A stretch of DNA of 64,000 bases from Aliisedimentitalea scapharcae (lineage in GTDB: Bacteria; Pseudomonadota; Alphaproteobacteria; Rhodobacterales; Rhodobacteraceae): the NCBI RefSeq assembly GCF_045277565.1, contig NZ_CP123584.1, positions 2,852,001 through 2,916,000 of the forward strand. The letters run 5' to 3'. The position numbers and the translations under genes were made by a program. Below, one piece after another: positions 24,841 to 32,921 of the stretch (positions within the stretch are counted from its first letter, which is position 1; every line of letters starts with the position of its first letter). The notes beneath the pieces are model-generated. The model ran no database searches. It saw only the letters and a list, made by a program, of their open reading frames with translations, and was not told the DNA's origin.

Positions 24841-25416
24841 TCACAGATCCGTGCCCTTGGGGGCCAGTGGACCGCCTGGCGCAGCCAAGCCCCGCTCGGG
24901 GAGCCAGGGGTTCATCTCCAATGCGCGTCCCAACGCATCACGGGCTGCATCCAATTGCCCAAGCGCATAGAGCGAGAGTGCCTTGCCACTGAGCGCCGCG
25001 ATGTGATCCGGCGACAATTGCAGTGCGCGATCCAAATCCACCACAGCTGTCCTGAAATCCTGTCGCAGGTAATTTACAAAGGCCCGCTGATTGTACCCTT
25101 CGGCGTATTCTGGGCAGTAATCAACGAGGATATCGAACTCCTGCAAGGCCCCAGCCAAATCAAATGCTGCCCGTTTCTGCATCCCGCGATCCAGAATGGC
25201 CTGGGCCTGTTCATTGGGTGCATCGGCCCAGAATTCCCACATCTGATTAGAGATCACGCGCGCATCGCCTTCGTTGTCGGCCGCCTGAACCTGTTCAATC
25301 AACCCCTGAACGGATTGGCTGTGATCCGGGGGCGGCGGACAGGTCTCGGCCTCCACGACGGACGCCGAAACGGCAGACAGGATGAGCGGGGCATATGCAA
25401 AACGAAACCAGGCCAT
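24841..25416 (-). CDS. Secreted or periplasmic TPR-repeat protein
   Basis: About 191 residues from the ATG at 25416 (an ATG at 25434 adds six). The N-terminus MAWFRFAYAPLILSAVSASV is a signal peptide. Three TPR-like units follow: RAAFDLAGALQEFDILVDYC, NQRAFVNYLRQDFRTAVVDL and GKALSLYALGQLDAARDALG. These would mediate protein contact in the periplasm. It is upstream of the tRNA-Leu gene on the same strand, with a gap of about 117 nt. It may be co-transcribed with the Lrp-type gene 30 nt before it. The partner is unknown. Confidence 0.75.
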   Translation of the reverse strand: MAWFRFAYAPLILSAVSASVVEAETCPPPPDHSQSVQGLIEQVQAADNEGDARVISNQMWEFWADAPNEQAQAILDRGMQKRAAFDLAGALQEFDILVDYCPEYAEGYNQRAFVNYLRQDFRTAVVDLDRALQLSPDHIAALSGKALSLYALGQLDAARDALGRALEMNPWLPERGLAAPGGPLAPKGTDL

Positions 25417-25446
25417 ACCCCGATCCTGTGCCATATGGCACAGTAA

Positions 25447-25929
25447 TCAAATCACGTTTTCGAGCGCCCCCAGCGCCCCATCTTCCTTGACCGCCTGCAT
25501 CGCCACAAATGTCGACGTTGATGCAACATGTGGCAGCGATGAAATCCGTTCGGCCAATACCGCGCGATAGGCCGCCATCGACCGGGTCCGTACCTTGAGC
25601 AGATAGTCGAAATTCGATGCAATCATATGGGCTTGCTCGATCTCTGGCACCTTGATGATCGCCGCATTGAACGCCGACAACGCGGCTTCGCGGGTGTCGT
25701 CCAGCTTGACCTCGACAAAGGCCACGTGATCCAGCCCCATTCGGATCGGATCAATCAACGCCCGATATCCCGTGATCACGCCATCAGCCTCAAGGCGGCG
25801 CAACCGGGTTTGGGTCGGGGATTTTGAAAGACCAATGCGCCGTGCCAGATCGGCAATCGAAATTCGCCCGTCCTCGGCCAGAATCTCCAGAATCGCACGA
25901 TCAAAACGGTCCAGATCAGAAATGCCCAT
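25447..25929 (-). CDS. putR: Lrp/AsnC-family regulator, probable PutR
   Basis: 160 residues from the ATG at 25929; a GGAGG six nt upstream decides this start over the in-frame ATG at 25947, which would place the ribosome site inside the gene. N-terminal winged HTH (DRFDRAILEILAEDGRISIA, LARRIGLSKSPTQTRLRRLE) and C-terminal AsnC ligand domain (VAFVEVKLDDTREAALSAF). It diverges from putA with operator-like repeats between them, the arrangement of PutR, the proline-responsive activator of putA known from Agrobacterium and Rhodobacter. The assignment to PutR rests on this context. Confidence 0.86.
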   Translation of the reverse strand: MGISDLDRFDRAILEILAEDGRISIADLARRIGLSKSPTQTRLRRLEADGVITGYRALIDPIRMGLDHVAFVEVKLDDTREAALSAFNAAIIKVPEIEQAHMIASNFDYLLKVRTRSMAAYRAVLAERISSLPHVASTSTFVAMQAVKEDGALGALENVI

Positions 25930-25957
25930 TTGGCCTCCAAATTGCAAAAACTTCGGT

Positions 25958-26003
25958 CGATTGTCCCGAGATTACGCTTCTTTTGGCCGATTGTCCCGAG
26001 ATT
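25958..26003. promoter_or_regulatory. Direct 16-bp repeats, candidate PutR operator pair
   Basis: CGATTGTCCCGAGATT occurs at 25958-25973 and 25988-26003, a spacing of 30 bp, about three helical turns. Both lie in the 121-bp region between putR (start 25929) and putA (start 26051). Lrp-type proteins bind phased sites and wrap DNA; this pair is the obvious candidate. Confidence 0.6.
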
Positions 26004-26050
26004 TTCCCGGTATTCTTCTCAAAACACGCATCCTGCAAGGACGACCTCAG

Positions 26051-29000
26051 ATGACCGACACATTGCGCCACCGGATTGACGCCGGAACCTATGGGGACCA
26101 AAGCACGCTGCTGGCCCAGCTGATCGCAACCGCTAATCTGTCTGACAACGACCGCGGCACAATTTGTAGCGCCGCGGCCGCGCTGGTGCGCGACATTCGC
26201 GATCACACCGCCCCGGGCATGATGGAGGTGTTCCTGGCCGAATATGGCCTGTCGACCGACGAGGGCATTGCCCTGATGTGCCTGGCCGAAGCGCTGCTGC
26301 GGGTGCCCGATGCCGATACGATCGACGCGCTGATCGAAGACAAGATCGCCCCGTCGGATTGGGGCAAACATCTGGGACATTCCTCCTCTTCGTTGGTCAA
26401 TGCCTCGACCTGGGCGTTGATGCTGACCGGCAAGGTTCTGGATGAAGCAAAACCGTCACCGGTCAGCGCCCTGCGCAACGCCATCAAACGGGTGGGTGAA
26501 CCTGTGATCCGTACCGCCGTCAGCCGCGCAATGAAGGAAATGGGTCGCCAGTTCGTTCTGGGGGAAACCATTACCGCAGCGATGACGCGCGCCAAGGGGA
26601 TGGAGGCCAAAGGCTATACCTATTCCTACGACATGCTGGGCGAAGCCGCCCGCACCGAAGCCGACGCCGCCCGCTATCACCTGTCCTATTCCCGCGCGAT
26701 TTCGTCGATTGCCGATGGCTGTGTACATAAAGATATTCGTGCAAACCCCGGTATTTCCGTAAAACTCTCGGCATTGCATCCGCGATATGAGCTGGCACAA
26801 GAGGCCCGGGTCATGGACGAACTGGTCCCGCGGTTGCGCGCGCTGGCATTGCTGGCCAAAGCGGCGGGCATGGGGTTGAACATCGATGCCGAAGAGGCAG
26901 ATCGCCTGTCGCTGTCGCTGGATGTGATCAATGCCGTCATCGGAGATCCCGCGCTGAAAGGGTGGGACGGATTGGGCGTAGTGGTTCAGGCCTATGGGCC
27001 CCGCGCCGGGCTGACGATTGATGCGCTGTATGACATGGCCACACGGTTTGATCGCAAGATCATGGTGCGACTGGTCAAAGGAGCCTATTGGGACACCGAA
27101 ATCAAACGCGCTCAGGTCGAAGGCATGGATGCCTTTCCCGTCTTTACCTCCAAGGCGGTAACAGACGTGTCCTATATCGCCAACGCGCGCAAGTTGCTGG
27201 ACCGAACCGACCGGATTTACCCCCAATTCGCAACGCATAACGCCCACACCGTCAGCGCCATCCTGCATATGGCCAAGGACGGGCAACCCTTTGAATTCCA
27301 GCGCCTGCATGGAATGGGGGAAACGCTGCACCAGATGGTGCTGGAGCGCAACAAGACGCGCTGTCGGATCTATGCCCCTGTTGGCGCTCATCGTGACCTG
27401 CTGGCCTATCTGGTGCGTCGCCTGCTGGAAAATGGTGCCAACAGTTCGTTTGTGAACCAGATTGTCGACGAAGATGTCTCGCCCCAGATCGTCGCGGCCG
27501 ATCCCTTTGTCACGGCGCTGGCCCCCGCCCCCGAGATACCGACAGGCACCGACCTGTTTGCTCCGGAACGCCCCAACTCCAAAGGCTTTGACCTTAAGCA
27601 CACGCCCACGCTCGAAACGATTGACTCCGCCCGGACCCCATGGCGGACCGACATCTGGCAGGCCTCTCCACGGTTGGCCGAGGCCGCCTCGCCCGAGGCT
27701 GCGGTGGTCGTGAGCAACCCAGCTGACGGCACCCTCGTGGGCCAGGCCGCCCAGGCGAGCCTTGCCGATGTCGAAGTCGCGCTGGCGTCGGCCCAACCCT
27801 GGGACGCACCAGCGTCCGAACGCGCCGCTGCCTTGAACCGCGCGGCCGACCTCTACGAGGAGAACTTTGGCCAGATCTTTGCCCTGTTGGCGCGCGAGGC
27901 CGGAAAATCCCAGATGGACGCCGTAGCCGAGCTGCGCGAAGCGGTGGATTTTCTCCGCTACTACGCGGCCCGCATCCCGGATGCCAATCCAGCGGGCGTG
28001 TTCACCTGCATTTCCCCCTGGAATTTCCCTTTGGCAATCTTTTCGGGTCAGATCGCTGCTGCGCTGGCCACAGGCAATGCAGTGCTGGCCAAACCCGCGC
28101 CGCAAACGCCGCTGATTGCCGATTTTGCCATCTCGCTACTGCATCAGGCCGGTGTCCCGCGTGACGCCTTGCAGCTGCTGCCCGGCGGACCACAAGTGGG
28201 TGCCGCGCTGACGTCGGATTCGCGTGTGAATGGCGTTGCCTTTACCGGCTCCACTGCCACAGCAATGAAAATCCGGGCCGCCATGGCTGAAAATCTGCGC
28301 CCCGGCTCACCGCTGATTGCCGAGACTGGCGGGCTCAACGCGATGATCGTCGATTCCACGGCGCTGCCCGAACAGGCTGTGCAATCCATCGTGGAAAGCG
28401 CCTTTCAATCCGCTGGCCAGCGCTGTTCAGCGCTGCGCTGTCTCTATCTTCAGGAAGACATCGCCGAAGACGTTCTGGAAATGCTCCAGGGTGCCATGGA
28501 TGCGCTGGTCATTGGCGATCCCTGGCATCTGTCGACGGATGTGGGGCCGGTGATTGATGAAGCTGCGCGCGCAGGCATCGCCGCCCATATCGATGCTGCC
28601 CGCGCCGATGGACGCCTGTTAAAGCAGATGGCCATCCCAGAGACCGGGACCTTTGTTGCACCAACCCTGATCGGAGTTCCCGGCATCACCGCGCTGGACC
28701 GTGAAATCTTTGGTCCGGTGCTGCATGTGGCCCGTTTCAAGTCGCACGAACTGGATCAGGTGATCGCCGACATCAATGCCACCGGCTATGGGCTGACCTT
28801 TGGTTTGCACACCCGGATCGATGATCGGGTCCAACATGTAACCGAGGCCGTGCATGCAGGGAACCTCTATGTGAACCGCAACCAGATTGGTGCCATTGTC
28901 GGATCTCAACCTTTTGGCGGAGAGGGGCTTTCCGGTACTGGACCAAAGGCCGGCGGACCCAATTATCTGGCCCGTTTCTGCGCCCCGGATCGGCAAAAAG

Positions 29001-29452
29001 CAGACGAGGATTGGGCCGGTGCCCTTGCCGAACTGCCAGGCGAAACCGGCACTCCGGCCCGGCCGCACACCCAATCGCTGCCCGGACCAACAGGCGAATC
29101 CAACCGTCTGACTGTGTCACCCCGCGCACCGCTGTTATGCCTTGGCCCTGGCCCCAAAGCTGTCAGTGCCCAGGCCCATGCGGTGCTGGGCCACGGCGGC
29201 ACCGCCATTCAGGCGGCGGGGATGTTTGATCTGCACCGGTTGGAGCATATCCAGGGCATCTCTGGCGTCCTGTGGTGGGGAGACGCAGCGACAGGGCGTG
29301 AAATCGAACAGATTTTGGCCCGGCGTCCCGGGCCGATCCTTCCGATGATCCCCGGTCTACCGGACCGGGCACGTGTCCTGGCAGAACGCCATACCTGCGT
29401 CGATACCACCGCGGCCGGTGGCAATGCCGCGCTGTTGGGCGGTTTGGACTGA
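26051..29452 (+). CDS. putA: Bifunctional proline dehydrogenase / L-glutamate gamma-semialdehyde dehydrogenase
   Basis: 1133 residues from the ATG at 26051, preceded by AAGGACG; upstream in-frame codons run antisense through putR. The FAD-dependent proline dehydrogenase barrel spans about 180-480 (GYTYSYDMLGEAART, LVKGAYWDTEIKRAQVEGMD, YAPVGAHRDLLAYLVRRLLE). The NAD-dependent aldehyde dehydrogenase follows at about 560-1010 (SPWNFPLAIFSGQIAAAL, FTGSTATAMKIRAAM, ETGG with the general base, GQRCSALR with the catalytic cysteine near 790). A C-terminal ALDH-like tail follows. The N-terminal ribbon-helix-helix repressor domain of E. coli PutA is absent, consistent with control by the divergent PutR. 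It converts proline to glutamate. Confidence 0.96.
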   Translation: MTDTLRHRIDAGTYGDQSTLLAQLIATANLSDNDRGTICSAAAALVRDIRDHTAPGMMEVFLAEYGLSTDEGIALMCLAEALLRVPDADTIDALIEDKIAPSDWGKHLGHSSSSLVNASTWALMLTGKVLDEAKPSPVSALRNAIKRVGEPVIRTAVSRAMKEMGRQFVLGETITAAMTRAKGMEAKGYTYSYDMLGEAARTEADAARYHLSYSRAISSIADGCVHKDIRANPGISVKLSALHPRYELAQEARVMDELVPRLRALALLAKAAGMGLNIDAEEADRLSLSLDVINAVIGDPALKGWDGLGVVVQAYGPRAGLTIDALYDMATRFDRKIMVRLVKGAYWDTEIKRAQVEGMDAFPVFTSKAVTDVSYIANARKLLDRTDRIYPQFATHNAHTVSAILHMAKDGQPFEFQRLHGMGETLHQMVLERNKTRCRIYAPVGAHRDLLAYLVRRLLENGANSSFVNQIVDEDVSPQIVAADPFVTALAPAPEIPTGTDLFAPERPNSKGFDLKHTPTLETIDSARTPWRTDIWQASPRLAEAASPEAAVVVSNPADGTLVGQAAQASLADVEVALASAQPWDAPASERAAALNRAADLYEENFGQIFALLAREAGKSQMDAVAELREAVDFLRYYAARIPDANPAGVFTCISPWNFPLAIFSGQIAAALATGNAVLAKPAPQTPLIADFAISLLHQAGVPRDALQLLPGGPQVGAALTSDSRVNGVAFTGSTATAMKIRAAMAENLRPGSPLIAETGGLNAMIVDSTALPEQAVQSIVESAFQSAGQRCSALRCLYLQEDIAEDVLEMLQGAMDALVIGDPWHLSTDVGPVIDEAARAGIAAHIDAARADGRLLKQMAIPETGTFVAPTLIGVPGITALDREIFGPVLHVARFKSHELDQVIADINATGYGLTFGLHTRIDDRVQHVTEAVHAGNLYVNRNQIGAIVGSQPFGGEGLSGTGPKAGGPNYLARFCAPDRQKADEDWAGALAELPGETGTPARPHTQSLPGPTGESNRLTVSPRAPLLCLGPGPKAVSAQAHAVLGHGGTAIQAAGMFDLHRLEHIQGISGVLWWGDAATGREIEQILARRPGPILPMIPGLPDRARVLAERHTCVDTTAAGGNAALLGGLD

Positions 29453-29465
29453 CAGAATCGGGGCA

Positions 29466-29545
29466 CTCCCGCCCGTCGAACCGGCTTTGAAAAAGCCCGC
29501 TCGCCCGTTGGGCCACGCCGCGCGCAGGTATACCTGCGCGCGGCG
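29466..29545. repeat. Family B intergenic repeat with a perfect 30-bp palindrome
   Basis: The element begins CTCCCGCCCG (29466), includes GCCCGTTGGGCC (29503-29514), and ends in a perfect palindrome at 29516-29545 centred on GTATAC (arms CGCCGCGCGCAGGTA and TACCTGCGCGCGGCG). The first two blocks recur in the inverted pair at 57445-57736. It follows the putA stop and may act as its terminator or mRNA stabiliser, although the flanking T tract is weak (GTTGTCCTCTT). Confidence 0.6.
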
Positions 29546-29589
29546 GTTGTCCTCTTGACCTCCTTCAGAAATCAGATCAGCGTCGGGGC

Positions 29590-30363
29590 ATGTTTCCAAT
29601 TCGCGATCACAACCCGTCCGGGCGAACGCCCTATGTTGTCTACACCCTGATGGCGGCCAATATTCTGGCCTTTGTCGGCTATTTTGGGCTGTCCGACGAT
29701 GCCCGTCTGCTGAACCAGTTCTATTTCGACTATGCCATCATTCCTGCCCGCATCACGGATGGTGGCGGGTTCGAAACCCTCTTTACGTCGGTCTTTATCC
29801 ACGGCGGGATCATGCATCTGGCAGGGAACATGCTGTTTCTGTGGATCTTTGGCGATAATATGGAAGACGAGATGGGACATGTGCCCTTTCTTGTCTTTTA
29901 CCTGGTCTCCGGTCTGGGGGCCGGATTACTGCATGTCGCAGCTGCCCCATTATCGACAGTACCAACAGTCGGAGCCTCGGGCGCGATAGCCGGTGTGATG
30001 GGGGGCTATCTGTTGCTGTTCCCCAAGGCCAAAGTCGATATTCTGATCATCCTGATCGTCTTCTTTCGCATCATTCCAATCCCGGCTTGGGTCATGTTGG
30101 GGCTATGGTTGGGGATGCAGTTCATTGGCGGGCTGGGCTCGGACCCGGATACGGGTGGCGTTGCCTATTGGGCCCATGCCGGTGGATTTGCGGTCGGGCT
30201 GATCCTGACCGTTCCCCTGTGGCTGAAACGCGGCGGCCCCGCTTTTTGGAGCGAGACCCACGGGCATCCGCCCCACCCCGAACCCAACTATCGGCTCAAC
30301 GCGACACGTATTCCCCGGATAGGGCGCAGATCCGAACGCAAGCCAGGTCCCTGGGGGCGATAG
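29590..30363 (+). CDS. Rhomboid-family intramembrane serine protease
   Basis: 257 residues with six hydrophobic segments. The nucleophile motif VGASGAIAGVMGG and the histidine motif YWAHAGGF form the Ser-His dyad, and HLAGNMLFLWIFGDN on helix 2 is the oxyanion-helix signature. The loop between helices 1 and 2 contains the usual HGGIMH. It should cleave membrane-spanning substrates within the inner membrane. The C-terminal 35 residues are basic and cytoplasmic. It follows putA by 137 nt across a palindromic repeat and is probably a separate unit. Its stop is 15 nt from the convergent thioesterase gene. Confidence 0.92.
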   Translation: MFPIRDHNPSGRTPYVVYTLMAANILAFVGYFGLSDDARLLNQFYFDYAIIPARITDGGGFETLFTSVFIHGGIMHLAGNMLFLWIFGDNMEDEMGHVPFLVFYLVSGLGAGLLHVAAAPLSTVPTVGASGAIAGVMGGYLLLFPKAKVDILIILIVFFRIIPIPAWVMLGLWLGMQFIGGLGSDPDTGGVAYWAHAGGFAVGLILTVPLWLKRGGPAFWSETHGHPPHPEPNYRLNATRIPRIGRRSERKPGPWGR

Positions 30364-30378
30364 ATGCAAGTGCAGCCA

Positions 30379-30867
30379 TCAGGATTTGGTTGCGAGGTTC
30401 ATCACCATGCAGGTGGTCGACCCGGTTGCATACAGCTTGCCATCCGACACTCCGCGGATTTCGCCATGGGCCACGCCGGTTGATCGCCCCACGTGATCGA
30501 CCACACCGACACAGTCTATTTCAGTCCCAAGCGGGATCGAACGCAGGATATTAATCTTGTATTCCAATGTCGTATAGGCCGATCCTCGGGGAACACCGGT
30601 CATCACAGCACAGGCCATGGCGCTATCCAACAGCGTTCCATACCAACCGCCGTGAACCGTGCCCATCGGGTTCGTCACATCAAATTCCGGGGTGCCTCGG
30701 AACACCACCCGCCCCGCGTCAACCGCATGCAAACGATATCCCATGACCCGCGAAATCGGCGGGGCCGGCAGCCGCCCCTCCAGAATTCCCTGCATGAATT
30801 CCAACCCCGACAGTTTCAGGACATCGTCCATCTTGAGAAGGTCATCAGGTGATTTGGCGTCCAGCAT
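30379..30867 (-). CDS. PaaI-family hotdog thioesterase
   Basis: 162 residues. The hotdog core shows MGTVHGGWYGTLLDSAMACA, the PaaI-type motif, followed by YTTLEYKINILRSIPLGTEI and GRSTGVAHGEIR. Such proteins hydrolyse acyl-CoA esters, often phenylacetyl- or medium-chain acyl-CoA, but the substrate here is unknown. It lies downstream of metF on the same strand with a 63-nt gap containing an inverted repeat that overlaps its ribosome binding site. There is no other acyl-CoA gene next to it. Confidence 0.85.
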   Translation of the reverse strand: MLDAKSPDDLLKMDDVLKLSGLEFMQGILEGRLPAPPISRVMGYRLHAVDAGRVVFRGTPEFDVTNPMGTVHGGWYGTLLDSAMACAVMTGVPRGSAYTTLEYKINILRSIPLGTEIDCVGVVDHVGRSTGVAHGEIRGVSDGKLYATGSTTCMVMNLATKS

Positions 30868-30873
30868 AGGTCA

Positions 30874-30900
30874 GTCCCTTTGAGATCAATTCAAAGGGAC
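30874..30900 (-). promoter_or_regulatory. Hairpin overlapping the thioesterase ribosome binding site
   Basis: GTCCCTTTGA (30874-30883) and TCAAAGGGAC (30891-30900) are exact inverse complements with a 7-nt loop. On the minus-strand transcript the second arm contains AAAGGGA, the best ribosome binding site for the thioesterase ATG at 30867. Folding would hide it. There is no T tract, so termination is unlikely. Confidence 0.45.
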
Positions 30901-30930
30901 CGTAAAAACCGCTCGGAACCGGAACAAGCC

Positions 30931-31797
30931 TTACGCCACGTTCTCGAGAGAAACCTGAGGCACCACACCCAGCGCATGACAGACATCGCGGGTCAGTTCG
31001 GGCCGGTTCAACGTATAAAAATGCAACTTGTCGACGCCCCCTTCGATCAGGTCACTGCACAATTCCGTGCACAACGCCGTCGCCAACAGATCTTCGCGAT
31101 TGTCGCGGACCGCCTTGCCAAAGGCTTCTTCGACCCAGGACGGAATGACTGTCCCGCAGCGGATCGCAAAATTGCGCGCCCCCTTCCAGTTTTCGATCGG
31201 CAGAATGCCCGGCGTTATCGCATGATCAATCCCGGCCTTGGCACATTTGTCGCGGAACCGGAAATAGGTCTCGGCTTCGAAAAAGAACTGGGTCAAAGCC
31301 TCGGTCGCCCCAGCATCAATCTTGCGTTTCAGCCAATCGACATCCGCGCTCTGGCTGGCGGCCTCGGGGTGGCGATCCGGATACGCACCAACCTTGATAT
31401 TGAAGCGTCCGGTTGCGGCCAGAGCCTCGATCAGCGCGACCGAATTGGCGAACCCCTCGGGATGCGGCTGAAAGGCCCCCTGCCCCTTGGGTGGATCACC
31501 GCGCAAAGCGACAATGTCGCTCACGCCAGCCTGAGCAAATTGATCTGCGATGGCCAAGGTTTCGGCCTTGGACGCATTCACACAGGTCAGATGTGCCGCA
31601 ACATTCAACCCCGATGACTTATGCAGTGTCGCCACCGCATCACGAGTCAGATCCCGCGTGGTGCCGCCTGCCCCATACGTGACCGACACAAACCGCGGAT
31701 CCATCGGCGCCAGAACCTGTACCGTGTCCCACAGGCGGAACGACGCTTCCAGGTTTTGCGGCGGAAAGAACTCGAACGAAATCTGCGGCGTACGCAT
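30931..31797 (-). CDS. metF: 5,10-methylenetetrahydrofolate reductase
   Basis: 288 residues from the ATG at 31797, which has AGGAG 8 nt upstream; the next upstream ATG (31845) would run through the regulatory region. The start PQISFEFFPPQN contains the catalytic glutamate, followed by VSVTYGAGGTTRD, DIVALRGDPPKGQG and KVGAYPDRHPEA, all MetF hallmarks of the FAD-binding barrel. It supplies 5-methyl-THF for methionine synthesis. It is transcribed divergently from metR with a MetR box in between. Confidence 0.95.
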   Translation of the reverse strand: MRTPQISFEFFPPQNLEASFRLWDTVQVLAPMDPRFVSVTYGAGGTTRDLTRDAVATLHKSSGLNVAAHLTCVNASKAETLAIADQFAQAGVSDIVALRGDPPKGQGAFQPHPEGFANSVALIEALAATGRFNIKVGAYPDRHPEAASQSADVDWLKRKIDAGATEALTQFFFEAETYFRFRDKCAKAGIDHAITPGILPIENWKGARNFAIRCGTVIPSWVEEAFGKAVRDNREDLLATALCTELCSDLIEGGVDKLHFYTLNRPELTRDVCHALGVVPQVSLENVA

Positions 31798-31847
31798 CGG
31801 ATGGATCTCCTGATTAGATTTCAGCCCTTGTTGCACACGCAGCATTG

Positions 31848-31860
31848 TGAAACAATTTCA
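31848..31860. promoter_or_regulatory. MetR-type operator TGAA-N5-TTCA
   Basis: TGAAACAATTTCA matches the MetR consensus described for enterobacteria (TGAA, five bases, TTCA) exactly. It lies in the 97-bp divergent region between metF (31797) and metR (31895). Confidence 0.7.
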
Positions 31861-31894
31861 TAATATTCAAGAACAACATGAGCGAACCTAAAGG

Positions 31895-32800
31895 ATGCAT
31901 ATCGAATTCCGTCACCTCCGGACGATCAAGGCCATTCACGAAGCCGGTGGTCTGGCCCGGGCGGCAGATCAGCTGAACATCACCCAAAGCGCGTTGAGCC
32001 ATCAGATCAAAGGGCTGGAAGATCAGGCAGGTGTGGAATTGTTCCTGCGTCGCTCCAAACCGATGAAACTGTCACCAGCCGGGTTGCGGCTGTTGCGACT
32101 GGCAGATCAGGTGTTGCCCCAGGTCGAAGCCATGCAAGCCGAATTCACGTCGCTGCGCGATGGCAACACGGGTCGGATGCATATTGCCATCGAATGCCAT
32201 GCCTGTTTCGAATGGCTGTTCCCCGTGCTCGAGGCCTTTCGCAAGAATTGGATCGATGTGGATGTGGACATCCGCCCCGGCCTGGCCTTTGACGCGCTGC
32301 CAGCGCTTCAGAAAGAGGAAGTGGATCTGGTCGTTTCCTCCGATCCAATCGACCTCCCGGGTGTTTCCTTTATTGAACTCTTTGACTATGCGCCGGTTTT
32401 TGTGGCGGCGTCACAGCACCCGCTGGCCGCCAAACCCTATGTTGATGCGGCTGACTTTGCCGGGGAAACACTGATCACTTACCCCGTGGAAAAGAGCCGG
32501 CTGGATGTCTTCAGTCAGTTGCTGACCCCGGCAGGGGTCGAGCCGGGTGCAATCCGGCAGGTGGAACTGACAGCGGTGATCCTGCTGCTGGTGGCCTCCA
32601 ACCGTGGTGTGTCCGTGTTGCCGGACTGGGTGGTGCGCGAGATCAAATACAGCTCTGATTATGTCACCCGACCGCTCACCGAAACCGGGATCACCCGGCG
32701 TCTCTATGCGGCGATCAGGTCCGACGATCTGGAAAAGCCTTACATGCAAGAATTGATGCGACTGGCCAAGATCGAAGCGCGCAAACTGCAAAAAAAGTAA
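31895..32800 (+). CDS. metR: LysR-family regulator MetR
   Basis: 301 residues. N-terminal LysR HTH: HLRTIKAIHEAGGLARAADQ, LNITQSALSHQIKGLEDQAG. The C-terminal effector domain starts near 90, with IAIECHACFEWLFPVLEAFR and DPIDLPGVSFIELFDYAPVF, close to MetR proteins. The divergent metF and the exact MetR box upstream support the call. MetR normally uses homocysteine as co-effector and activates met genes. Confidence 0.85.
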   Translation: MHIEFRHLRTIKAIHEAGGLARAADQLNITQSALSHQIKGLEDQAGVELFLRRSKPMKLSPAGLRLLRLADQVLPQVEAMQAEFTSLRDGNTGRMHIAIECHACFEWLFPVLEAFRKNWIDVDVDIRPGLAFDALPALQKEEVDLVVSSDPIDLPGVSFIELFDYAPVFVAASQHPLAAKPYVDAADFAGETLITYPVEKSRLDVFSQLLTPAGVEPGAIRQVELTAVILLLVASNRGVSVLPDWVVREIKYSSDYVTRPLTETGITRRLYAAIRSDDLEKPYMQELMRLAKIEARKLQKK

Positions 32801-32921
32801 AGTCGGATCTCACAATGGTAGGTGCCCCCACCCCCTCTACTGCATGTGGACCGGCTCGTCCGTTTTGAAACATGCAAGGCGGGTGGTGGGTGCTTGTCCC
32901 CACCACCCAACCGGCTAGCGT

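Noticed and set aside
26456..28105. 549-codon minus-strand ORF inside putA
   Set aside because: It is antisense to conserved PutA sequence and has no family features; high GC keeps antisense frames open.
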